Shown here in pieces: positions 1-4,890 of a stretch of DNA of 5,287 nucleotides. Every line of letters begins with the position of its first letter. Position 1 is the first letter of the stretch. The position numbers and the translations under genes are program-made. This DNA comes from Deltaproteobacteria bacterium (GTDB taxonomy: Bacteria > Desulfobacterota > Syntrophia > Syntrophales > Smithellaceae), in NCBI GenBank assembly GCA_009668925.1, contig SBEK01000224.1, positions 1 through 5,287 on the forward strand, in the 5' to 3' direction. The notes under the pieces were generated by a model that saw nothing but the letters and a program-made list of their open reading frames with translations, had not been told where the DNA came from and did not search any database.

Positions 1-22
1 GTCTTAGCTCAATGCCCTCGAC

Positions 23-116
23 TGTGGCGCTAAAGCTCATTCCGCGACAGCCAAAAACTCGCCCTTCGGGCTCAAACAGTTTGGCTGTCTTATGCTCCAT
101 TTCGCTAAGCGCCGCA
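23..116. repeat. long imperfect stem-loop (palindromic repeat)
   Basis: Three nested pairings are visible. The outer arms, 23-31 and 108-116, pair over 9 bp with one G-T wobble. The middle arms GACAGCCAAA (46-55) and TTTGGCTGTC (80-89) pair perfectly over 10 bp. An inner GCCC-TTC-GGGC hairpin lies at 61-71. Unpaired or partly paired stretches separate these blocks. No open reading frame with a start signal uses the region. I infer a palindromic intergenic repeat or mobile-element remnant. An integron attC site was considered, but the expected core boxes are not seen. Confidence 0.6.
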
Positions 117-213
117 ACGTCTCTGCCATGATTCGCAAAGCCACACCCCGTTTCAACTGCAGGATTTGCAAATGATGATTGGCCGATTGATATTTTTAAG
201 TACGTCCCTAAGT
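117..213. other. intergenic, no gene seen
   Basis: This stretch between the stem-loop and the candidate promoter at 214 shows no ORF with a ribosome binding site and no recognisable RNA gene on either strand. Together with 1-22 and 242-307 it makes up the roughly 300-base gene-free left end of the window. Confidence 0.5.
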
Positions 214-241
214 TTGACTTCAACCGCCGGAATGCTATAGC
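214..241 (+). promoter_or_regulatory. possible sigma-70 promoter ahead of the OrfA fragment
   Basis: A TTGACT -35 box (214-219) is followed after 16 bases by TATAGC (236-241). This gives 5 of 6 and 4 of 6 matches to consensus. It points towards the truncated transposase start at 320, about 70 bases downstream, and could be the residual promoter of the insertion sequence. It is only a motif match, and no inverted terminal repeat of the element was identified around it. Confidence 0.3.
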
Positions 242-319
242 TGGAAGGGGTTTTAAGCTATTACGAATGCGTAAGTTAATAAGTTAACAGCGTCCCTCTG
301 TTTCCTTCAGGAGGCTCGA

Positions 320-463
320 ATGAAAAGCTCACGATTTACCGAAACCCAGATTATCGGGATTCTCAAGGAAGCGGATGCCGGAACCTCGGTTAAAGAGCTC
401 TGCCGCAAGCACGGCATTTCAGAGAGAAACAGAGTAAAAAAATGGGACGGTTCTATTTTATGA
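320..463 (+). pseudogene. IS3-family transposase OrfA, N-terminal fragment
   Basis: The ATG at 320 follows a strong AGGAGG (309-314) with 5-base spacing. The reading frame is 47 codons, ending in TGA at 461-463. Residues 1-35 begin MKSSRFTETQIIGILKEADA and continue to an LCRKHGIS segment, the familiar start of the helix-turn-helix domain of IS3-family OrfA (IS407-like branch). Intact OrfA proteins are about 85-100 residues and are followed by the DDE-domain OrfB. Here similarity stops around base 422, inside the HTH domain, and the rest of the frame runs through the palindrome at 444-497. No OrfB is present. It cannot encode a working transposase and is a remnant, probably broken by deletion or by insertion of the palindrome. 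Confidence 0.8.
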
Positions 464-497
464 TAAAGCGAGAAGCAGGAATACATACAACCGTCCC
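436..497 (-). terminator. probable rho-independent terminator of the sulfatase-maturase operon
   Basis: Read on the minus strand, GGGACGGTT (497-489) is followed by a 36-base loop, the perfect complement AACCGTCCC (452-444), one A, and seven T's (442-436). It lies 54 bases past the maturase stop codon. The loop is longer than in a typical intrinsic terminator, which lowers confidence. Its GGGACGGTTCTATTTT face resembles a palindromic intergenic repeat I recall from several anaerobic proteobacterial genomes, so a mobile repeat may be serving as terminator. Confidence 0.5.
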
Positions 498-551
498 GAT
501 TATTCCTCCGGTCTGGCAGGAGAACGGTTTGATGTTCCTGGAGGGTATTGT

Positions 552-1694
552 CTAAGCATTCCGGCCGCGGTAGGCCGCAACCCTTTGTCTGATTTCTGGC
601 AGATGCGGTTGAATGTGCTGGTAAACCATCTTGATGGCCATACAGTACTCGCTCATATTTTTATAACCTGTCTCCGGAAGATACCTGAAACGCGTGCAGT
701 CGCCGTTGCAGAATGGAGCAATTAGGCATTCTCTGCAGGGTTTTGCAACATCGGCTTTGAGGGAAGCGAACTTTACCCGTAACGGGCTCGTCATCATTTC
801 CCGGATGCTGTTCTTAAGCAAGTTTCCGATCTTCCATTGGTCGAATACGAAAAAATCGCAGGGGTAGCAATCCGCGTTATGTTCAACAACAAGGTAACTG
901 CTGCATTCTTTGTTGTAGCAGCAGGATGCCTTAAGGCCGTCGACAAGATACAACAGGATGTCCTCGAAAAACCTGATGGATACATTGAAGAAATCCTTCT
1001 TAAACCATTCATCAAAAAGTTGAATGTAAAATTCCCCGGTTTCCTTCCCGCGGACAGAAAACGATTTCTGCGCTCCGGATGTGCAATCGTGCTCAAAGCA
1101 GTTTATGAATTGAAGGAATTTGAAATCGTGGGCGCGGAAAAAATTATAAAGCTCCAGCGGTGATTTTATATTCCGGTCGGTCAGCAGGCACAGGATATTG
1201 AATTGAACGTCATGCTCTTTCATCAACCCGATGCTGCGCATGACTTCCGCAAAGGTGCCTTTTCGGGCCTGATCCCTTCGATAAAAATCATGGATCGGCT
1301 GAGGACCATCCAGGCTGATGCCGACGAGAAACCTCTCGTCACGAAGAAACTCGCACCACTCGTCGGTGAGGAGAAGGCCGTTGGTCTGCATGGAGTTTTC
1401 AATGACCTGTCCGGGGCGCGCGTATCTTTTTTGAAAGGCGACCGCATGACGGAAAAAATCCAGGCCCATCAGCGTCGGTTCTCCTCCCTGCCAGCAAAAG
1501 CTGTTGAGATCCGCATTTGCCGAGAGCGCCTTCCTGATCATGATTTCGAGCGTGTGCAGGCTCATTTTCATCGTCGTCTCCGGATACATATCCCGGACGC
1601 GACGATAAAAGCAGTACGCGCAGGAAAGATTGCACAGGCCGGAAGCGGGTTTAACGAGCAGGGATATTGCTTGCAAAGCGGTTTGTTTCTCCAT
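552..1694 (-). CDS. anaerobic sulfatase-maturating enzyme (radical SAM, SPASM-type)
   Basis: This 380-aa cytoplasmic enzyme should oxidise the active-site Cys of the neighbouring sulfatase to C-alpha-formylglycine using S-adenosylmethionine and Fe-S clusters. Numbered from the ATG at 1694, the radical-SAM motif CNLSCAYC supplies C21, C25 and C28. GGEP is at 70-73, QTNG at 103-106 and SLDGP at 127-131. The C-terminal SPASM region has C258/C259, C264, C276 and C279, then C320, C323, C329, C333 and C351. The 3-6-4-18 spacing of the last five matches what I recall for the Clostridium perfringens enzyme. D280, right after C279, aligns with its proposed catalytic Asp277. The frame is open back to a GTG at 1772 inside the sulfatase gene. 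ATG 1694 is preferred because it puts the first Cys about 20 residues in, as is usual, and starts 32 bases after the sulfatase stop. It lacks a good Shine-Dalgarno sequence, suggesting translational coupling. Confidence 0.93.
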   Translation of the reverse strand: MEKQTALQAISLLVKPASGLCNLSCAYCFYRRVRDMYPETTMKMSLHTLEIMIRKALSANADLNSFCWQGGEPTLMGLDFFRHAVAFQKRYARPGQVIENSMQTNGLLLTDEWCEFLRDERFLVGISLDGPQPIHDFYRRDQARKGTFAEVMRSIGLMKEHDVQFNILCLLTDRNIKSPLELYNFFRAHDFKFLQFINCFEHDCTSGAQKSFSVRGKETGEFYIQLFDEWFKKDFFNVSIRFFEDILLYLVDGLKASCCYNKECSSYLVVEHNADCYPCDFFVFDQWKIGNLLKNSIREMMTSPLRVKFASLKADVAKPCRECLIAPFCNGDCTRFRYLPETGYKNMSEYCMAIKMVYQHIQPHLPEIRQRVAAYRGRNA

Positions 1695-1726
1695 TTCCGT
1701 GATGAGGCCTGTATTTGCGGACGCCG

Positions 1727-3280
1727 TTAATCGAGGAATCCCCGCGGGTTCTTTTTGGCCTGTTTCTCCCACTCCACGAGCAGTTGATTCATTTTGTGAG
1801 CGATATCGGGGTAGGTGTTGATGGCGTTGTAGTTCTCACCGGGGTCAACGGACAGATCGTAAAGCAGGGGGGCCCTGCTTCCCAGTTGTTTTTTCCCCAT
1901 GGCATCGGGCAGCGCTTCCGCATCAAGGGGAATCGGCCAGACGTAGCGGTTTAATATTCTGAAGTACTTCCACTTTCCGGAGCGGACGCCTTCCAGTTGG
2001 TCATAGTGATAGAAATAGACGGCATCGTGCGGTGACCGGGGATTGCGTCCGGACAAAAGGCCGTTAATGTCCCTTCCATCGATGATGCGATCGGCGGGGT
2101 GTCCGATTCCTGCCAGGGAAAGCAGCGTGGGAAACAGGTCCAGGTTGACGGCCGGCTCAGAAGAAACAGTCCCCGGCGGGATACGGCCCGGCCATTTTGC
2201 AATAAAGGGAACCCTGAATCCGCCTTCGTAACTTTGTCCTTTTCGGCCCCTGAGGCTTCCCGGACTTCCTTCATACCAGGGGCCGTTGTCACTGGTAAAC
2301 ATGATGATCGTGTTTTGTTCCAGCTTTTGCTTTCGCAGAGTTCTCGTGATTTCTCCCAGGCTCCAGTCAATTTCCTCAACGGCGTCGCCGAATTTTCCGG
2401 CTTTCGATTTCCCGGCAAAATTCTCCGATGCATAGAGCGGCTGGTGCGGAAACGTGTGGGCGAAATACAGGAAGAACGGCTTGTCTTGCGACTTTTCAAT
2501 GAAAGCCAAGGCTTCCTGTGTGTAGAGACCGGTCAGCCTGGCCTGATTCGTTCCGATGTCTGCTTCGAGCTCGGTTTCGTTGCGAAAGAGCGGACAGGGC
2601 TGCATATCGTTGCTGTGAGGGACGCCCAGGTACTGGTCAAAGCCATGCCTTGTCGGATTGAATTCGGGCTGCCGGCTGTAGTCGCCCAGATGCCATTTGC
2701 CGACCATCGCGGTCCGGTAACCGGCGATCTTCAAGGCTTCGGCGATTGTGATTTCTTTGCCGGAGAGCCCCTCGGCAACATAGGTTTCATGCAGATCAAC
2801 AGCTCCCAGAGGCGTAAAGATGTAAGCGAGTTTTCTTTCGATCCTGCGCAGGAGCGGCGAATCGGCGGGATACGGATTTCCGATGACGCCGGTCCGGAAC
2901 GGATGGCGTCCGGTCAACAGTCCGGCCCGCGACGGCGCGCAGACGGCATTACAGGCGTAATAGTCGGTGAACCTCATTCCCTCCCGGGCGAGCGCGTCGA
3001 TGTTGGGCGTGCGGATGGCCTTGTTGCCGTAACAGCCGAGGTCGCCGTAGCCGAGGTCGTCGCAGTAGATGAGGATGATGTTCGGTTTCGGAGCCGACGG
3101 ATTTGCAACCGTCAGGGGTTTGAGTTTGGAGTCTTCGGGATACGGCCCATAGAGGTCATCAATCGATTTGGTACTAAGCAGCTTGTAACCGGCCGTTCCG
3201 ACCGCTGCAATTCCTCCGACGACGAGGCCGGCCCGAAGCGAATATTTAATCACATCGCGCCTGGATATTTTTTCGGCCAT
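1727..3280 (-). CDS. Tat-exported arylsulfatase, Cys-type formylglycine sulfatase
   Basis: A 517-aa S1-family sulfatase (alkaline phosphatase superfamily) predicted to hydrolyse sulfate esters outside the cytoplasm. A twin-arginine signal SRRDVIK (6-12) precedes a hydrophobic stretch (about 15-35). The active site looks complete against human arylsulfatase A: metal ligands D74 and D75; CAPSRAGLLTGR at 114-125 with C114 as formylglycine precursor and R118; GKWHLG with K195 and H197; H279; D331-N332; and K347 in the RKGQSYEGG segment. HGFD at 212-215 is another family landmark. The Cys, rather than Ser, form matches the maturase encoded just downstream. The natural substrate (sulfated glycan, aryl sulfate or other) cannot be read from sequence. 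The frame extends 17 codons upstream to 3331, but that start lies in the -35 box. ATG 3280 has GGAGGA 7 bases upstream. Confidence 0.95.
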   Translation of the reverse strand: MAEKISRRDVIKYSLRAGLVVGGIAAVGTAGYKLLSTKSIDDLYGPYPEDSKLKPLTVANPSAPKPNIILIYCDDLGYGDLGCYGNKAIRTPNIDALAREGMRFTDYYACNAVCAPSRAGLLTGRHPFRTGVIGNPYPADSPLLRRIERKLAYIFTPLGAVDLHETYVAEGLSGKEITIAEALKIAGYRTAMVGKWHLGDYSRQPEFNPTRHGFDQYLGVPHSNDMQPCPLFRNETELEADIGTNQARLTGLYTQEALAFIEKSQDKPFFLYFAHTFPHQPLYASENFAGKSKAGKFGDAVEEIDWSLGEITRTLRKQKLEQNTIIMFTSDNGPWYEGSPGSLRGRKGQSYEGGFRVPFIAKWPGRIPPGTVSSEPAVNLDLFPTLLSLAGIGHPADRIIDGRDINGLLSGRNPRSPHDAVYFYHYDQLEGVRSGKWKYFRILNRYVWPIPLDAEALPDAMGKKQLGSRAPLLYDLSVDPGENYNAINTYPDIAHKMNQLLVEWEKQAKKNPRGFLD

Positions 3281-3287
3281 GCGAATG

Positions 3288-3293
3288 TCCTCC
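3288..3293 (-). promoter_or_regulatory. Shine-Dalgarno sequence fixing the sulfatase start
   Basis: GGAGGA on the minus strand sits 7 bases before ATG 3280. This, with the promoter position, excludes the longer in-frame start at 3331 and places the twin-arginine motif at residues 6-12, a normal Tat position. Confidence 0.85.
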
Positions 3294-3302
3294 GTGCGCA
3301 GA

Positions 3303-3331
3303 AGTATAAAGAGAACGGCTGTGCCTGTCAA
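3303..3331 (-). promoter_or_regulatory. sigma-70-type promoter of the sulfatase-maturase operon
   Basis: On the minus strand TTGACA (3331-3326), a 17-base spacer and TATACT (3308-3303) make a near-perfect housekeeping promoter, with 6/6 and 5/6 matches. The predicted transcription start is near 3297, giving a leader of about 17 bases that contains the GGAGGA. No obvious operator overlaps it, so expression may be largely constitutive; that is an inference. Confidence 0.8.
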
Positions 3332-3384
3332 TTAAATCCGGGCATTGGTGCACTTCAATCTGAATTCACCAAAGGTAGTCGAAT

Positions 3385-3416
3385 GAATTAAGTGTTATGT
3401 CCCCGGAACTTAATTC
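3385..3416. repeat. palindromic intergenic repeat
   Basis: GAATTAAGT (3385-3393) and ACTTAATTC (3408-3416) are perfect 9-bp inverted arms around a 14-base loop containing GTCCCCGG. The element lies just upstream of the sulfatase promoter and has no terminal T-run. It resembles REP-like palindromes, carrying a CCCCGG core between TTAA-rich arms, that I recall from genomes with Y1 (RAYT) transposases. That family link is memory-based. Confidence 0.6.
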
Positions 3417-3419
3417 TGC

Positions 3420-3564
3420 GTCATTCCGGCGGAGGCCGGAATCCAGGATCTTAGAGTGGTGGCAGTTGCACCGGGGCGAGCGTTGATGAGGAAGAAAAAT
3501 GGGGTCAAATCTTTATTCTTGACATTTCAATTTTTACCTGGATTCCCGTTTGCACGGGAATGAC
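3420..3564. repeat. 145-bp element with nested inverted terminal repeats (MITE-like)
   Basis: The 28-base ends, 3420-3447 and 3537-3564, are inverted copies of each other: GTCATTCC pairs with GGAATGAC (8/8) and GGAATCCAGG with CCTGGATTCC (10/10). Each end is also a hairpin by itself, ATTCCGGC-GGAG-GCCGGAAT at 3423-3442 and ATTCCCG-6-CGGGAAT at 3542-3561. The interior has no ORF. It contains a further inverted pair, GTCAA (3504-3508) and TTGAC (3519-3523), within an A/T-rich segment that may be a second repeat type nested in the first. I infer a non-autonomous mobile element or paired palindromic repeats. Confidence 0.7.
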
Positions 3565-3572
3565 AAAAAAGT

Positions 3573-3628
3573 GATTGCCACCCCCTAGTCAGGGGGCGCG
3601 GCGCCGTCTGAGACGGTTCGCAATGACA
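3573..3628. repeat. 56-bp dispersed repeat, copy 1
   Basis: It starts GATTGCCAC and ends TCGCAATGACA. It contains CCCCC-TAGTCA-GGGGG (3581-3595) and a second hairpin, CCGTC-TGA-GACGG. The ends carry ATTGC and GCAAT as a short inverted pair. A second copy of equal length and the same orientation lies at 5077-5132. Differences cluster in the second hairpin, as expected of a REP-like family conserved in structure. Confidence 0.75.
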
Positions 3629-3703
3629 GATGGAGAGGAGGGGTATTCGGGGCGGCACTTCAATATATCAAAATAATATGGGCAGTGCCCGGTTGGCAAT
3701 CTT

Positions 3704-3739
3704 AAGACTGCCCCAAAGTGCATGGATGATGGCAGTCTT
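3704..3739. repeat. 9-bp inverted repeat at the end of the small lipoprotein gene
   Basis: AAGACTGCC (3704-3712) and GGCAGTCTT (3731-3739) are perfect complements around an 18-base loop. On the minus strand the hairpin begins at the last base of the stop codon of the 3739-3900 gene. It has no proper T-run behind it, so it is at best a weak terminator or an mRNA-stabilising hairpin. Confidence 0.45.
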
Positions 3740-3900
3740 CAAGGTACTTTTTCGCATCGTCCATTCGCGTAAACAGCCGCCCTGCCGTCGTGATCGGGAT
3801 GGCATAGGATGGGCTTCGTGTAAGGTTGGCAGTTCAATACTGATAAGATGATTATTAGGCTGATGGTCCATATCGCCGCCATAAAAATTTTCCTTTTCAT
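3739..3900 (-). CDS. predicted small lipoprotein, 53 aa
   Basis: I do not recognise this gene. On the minus strand the ATG at 3900 has GAAAGG (3913-3908) 7 bases upstream, and the frame runs 53 codons to TGA at 3741-3739. The product starts with basic residues MKRK, then a hydrophobic stretch (5-22, rich in I and L) ending in VLNC at 21-24. This fits a lipoprotein signal peptide with C24 as the lipidated residue and Q25 at +2, favouring the outer membrane. The mature peptide would be only 30 residues, with two more cysteines (C33, C49) and an HPDHDGR segment (34-40). A longer minus-strand frame through the same bases (4090-3668) lacks such features and is judged a shadow. Small exported peptides such as entericidin-type lipoproteins have similar architecture, but no homology is claimed. 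Confidence 0.5.
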   Translation of the reverse strand: MKRKIFMAAIWTISLIIILSVLNCQPYTKPILCHPDHDGRAAVYANGRCEKVP

Positions 3901-3913
3901 ATTTAAGCCTTTC

Positions 3914-4068
3914 TTTATTCCGTCGCTTGCCCTGTCTTCGTTTTATACAGCGCGTTAGCCATTTCTCCAGCGAGGGCAGGATGATGTTCCGCTTGATCCC
4001 GGGAGTATAGAACTGTTTAAGGCTGAAAGTGAATGGTGATAGCAGTGCCCGGACTTTTATTAAAGTAT
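3914..4068. other. divergent intergenic region, no clear promoter
   Basis: This separates the minus-strand lipoprotein candidate from the plus-strand small ORF. On the minus strand a TATACT (4010-4005) could be a -10 box, with a weak TTCACT 18 bases upstream (4034-4029). It would serve the lipoprotein gene but is only a partial match. No convincing plus-strand promoter was found. The plus-strand frame is open from an ATG at 4033, but that start has no good Shine-Dalgarno sequence. Confidence 0.3.
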
Positions 4069-4083
4069 GGAGAGGATAGGATA

Positions 4084-4215
4084 ATGTCAATTGGTAGAAT
4101 TATACTACAGCACGGCAAGCCTTCATGGGTTTTGTTTTTATATAATCATTGCAGGAAGACGGGGGGGAGTAATGGGGGAGTACTTCAAAATATCAATTCA
4201 TCAGTCTCTTGCTGA
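4084..4215 (+). CDS. hypothetical small protein, 43 aa
   Basis: I do not recognise this ORF. The ATG at 4084 follows GGAGAGG (4069-4075) at 8-base spacing. The frame closes with TGA at 4213-4215, and an intrinsic terminator starts 7 bases later, which is the main reason to take it seriously. The product begins MSIGRIILQH, has a short hydrophobic patch around WVLFLY (15-20), then a Gly/Asn/Ser-rich tail ending VSC. It has no signal peptide or known motif. The frame is open upstream to an ATG at 4033, which would give 60 residues but has a poorer ribosome binding site. The transcript ending at the terminator could instead be a non-coding RNA or a decayed gene. Confidence 0.3.
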   Translation: MSIGRIILQHGKPSWVLFLYNHCRKTGGSNGGVLQNINSSVSC

Positions 4216-4222
4216 TCGAGAG

Positions 4223-4257
4223 AGCCCCGCGGGATTGATACTGCCGCAGGGCTTTTT
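4223..4257 (+). terminator. rho-independent terminator, plus strand
   Basis: AGCCC (4223-4227) pairs with GGGCT (4249-4253), and GCGG (4229-4232) with CCGC (4244-4247). One C-A mismatch separates the blocks, the loop is 11 bases, and a run of five T's (4253-4257) follows. The T-run is only on the plus-strand side, so it terminates transcripts coming from the left, such as the small ORF at 4084-4215. It lies beyond the 3' end of higA but is in the wrong orientation to serve it. Confidence 0.65.
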
Positions 4258-4294
4258 GTCAGTACCGGCTCTATTTTATTCCTTATGGTCTCCG

Positions 4295-4591
4295 TCAGGC
4301 GGCGTGTGTTACTACTTCTTTTGCCAGCCGTTCAGCAAGCTTCTCATGTGCAACTGCCAAATCGTAATGGGTTTGAAGATTCATCCAACTCTGCGCATCT
4401 GTTTTAAAAAACAAGGCCAGCCTTAGGGCGGTATCCGCTGTTATAGCGCGTCTGCCGGCGACAATTTCACCGATGCGGCGCTGGGGAACACCGATAGATT
4501 TTGCGAGCCGGTATTGCGTAATCCCCATCGGCTTCAAGAATTCTTCCAAAAGGATTTCACCAGGGTGAATAGGGGGCATGTCTCTTTTCAT
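4295..4591 (-). CDS. higA: HigA family antitoxin (HTH)
   Basis: A 98-aa DNA-binding antitoxin that should neutralise HigB by direct binding and repress the operon. An IHPGEIL signature (8-14) opens the domain. The helix-turn-helix spans roughly residues 25-50, with TQYRLAKSIGV followed by the recognition-helix region through AGRRAIT. This is the XRE/HTH_3 fold of the VapI/HigA group, and the length is typical. It is the second gene of a toxin-first operon, 12 bases after the higB stop. The frame is open to an ATG at 4597, but AGGAG (4603-4599) would then leave one base of spacing. With ATG 4591 the spacing is 7, so the shorter start is chosen. No minus-strand terminator was found downstream. 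Confidence 0.92.
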   Translation of the reverse strand: MKRDMPPIHPGEILLEEFLKPMGITQYRLAKSIGVPQRRIGEIVAGRRAITADTALRLALFFKTDAQSWMNLQTHYDLAVAHEKLAERLAKEVVTHAA

Positions 4592-4598
4592 AACCATT

Positions 4599-4603
4599 CT
4601 CCT
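4599..4603 (-). promoter_or_regulatory. Shine-Dalgarno sequence deciding the higA start
   Basis: AGGAG on the minus strand is 1 base from ATG 4597 and 7 bases from ATG 4591, favouring the latter. It lies just before the higB stop (TGA, 4606-4604) clears, so terminating ribosomes could re-initiate on higA. Confidence 0.7.
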
Positions 4604-4885
4604 TCAATGATAATCAACGATTTCGACGTTAAACGCGTGGCTGTTTTTCCAAGTAAAACATATACGCCACTGATCGTTTATTCGGATGCTTAGCTGACCT
4701 TTTCGGTTACCAGTCAGCCGCTCCAAATGATTGGCTGGGGGTACACGGAGAAAGTCGAGTGCTTCAGCGGCATGAATTTGCGTCAGCTTCCTCAGAGCAA
4801 CCTTCTGAATGGCATTGGGAAATTTGCGCGAAAACCGCCCATTGAAAATTTTCTCCGTTTCCTTGCATCCGAAAGTCTTAATCAT
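4604..4885 (-). CDS. higB: HigB family toxin (RelE/ParE superfamily mRNA interferase)
   Basis: A 93-aa toxin predicted to cleave mRNA on the ribosome and to be held inactive by the adjacent HigA. The diagnostic C-terminal block is present: a GNRKGQLSIRIN segment (59-70), QWRICF (72-77), and the terminal DYH (91-93). By comparison with the Proteus HigB active site, H53, R61, N70, R74, Y92 and H93 are the likely functional residues, so the toxin looks intact. Length matches the family (about 92 residues). The ATG at 4885 has no Shine-Dalgarno sequence. The promoter upstream predicts a transcript starting at or within a base or two of this ATG, so it may be read as a leaderless mRNA. Toxin-before-antitoxin order is characteristic of higBA. 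Confidence 0.93.
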   Translation of the reverse strand: MIKTFGCKETEKIFNGRFSRKFPNAIQKVALRKLTQIHAAEALDFLRVPPANHLERLTGNRKGQLSIRINDQWRICFTWKNSHAFNVEIVDYH

Positions 4886-4890
4886 GGCTG

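Noticed and set aside
23..116. Integron attC site
   Set aside because: The long palindrome is suggestive, but no matching GTTRRRY and RYYYAAC core boxes were found at its ends, and no cassette gene or integrase is present.
1203..1730. 175-codon plus-strand ORF opposite the maturase
   Set aside because: It is antisense to the conserved radical-SAM coding frame, and its translation shows no family motif.
1695..1772. Longer maturase starting at GTG 1772
   Set aside because: It would overlap the end of the sulfatase and add 26 residues without similarity ahead of the usual N-terminus. ATG 1694 matches family length better, though translation from the GTG is not excluded.
2099..3391. 430-codon plus-strand ORF opposite the sulfatase
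   Set aside because: It is antisense to a complete sulfatase with all catalytic motifs, and its translation shows no recognisable domain. It also runs through the sulfatase promoter and upstream intergenic DNA.
3704..3739. Intrinsic terminator for the lipoprotein gene
   Set aside because: The stem is perfect, but the loop is 18 bases and there is no T-run on the minus strand, so it is listed only as an inverted repeat.
3668..4090. 140-codon minus-strand ORF
   Set aside because: It is basic and low in motifs, has no good ribosome binding site, and overlaps in another frame the better-supported 53-codon lipoprotein gene. It was briefly considered as a transposase remnant, but no family motif was found.
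4091..4426. 111-codon plus-strand ORF
   Set aside because: It uses a TTG start without a Shine-Dalgarno sequence, runs through the terminator at 4223-4257, and then lies antisense to higA.
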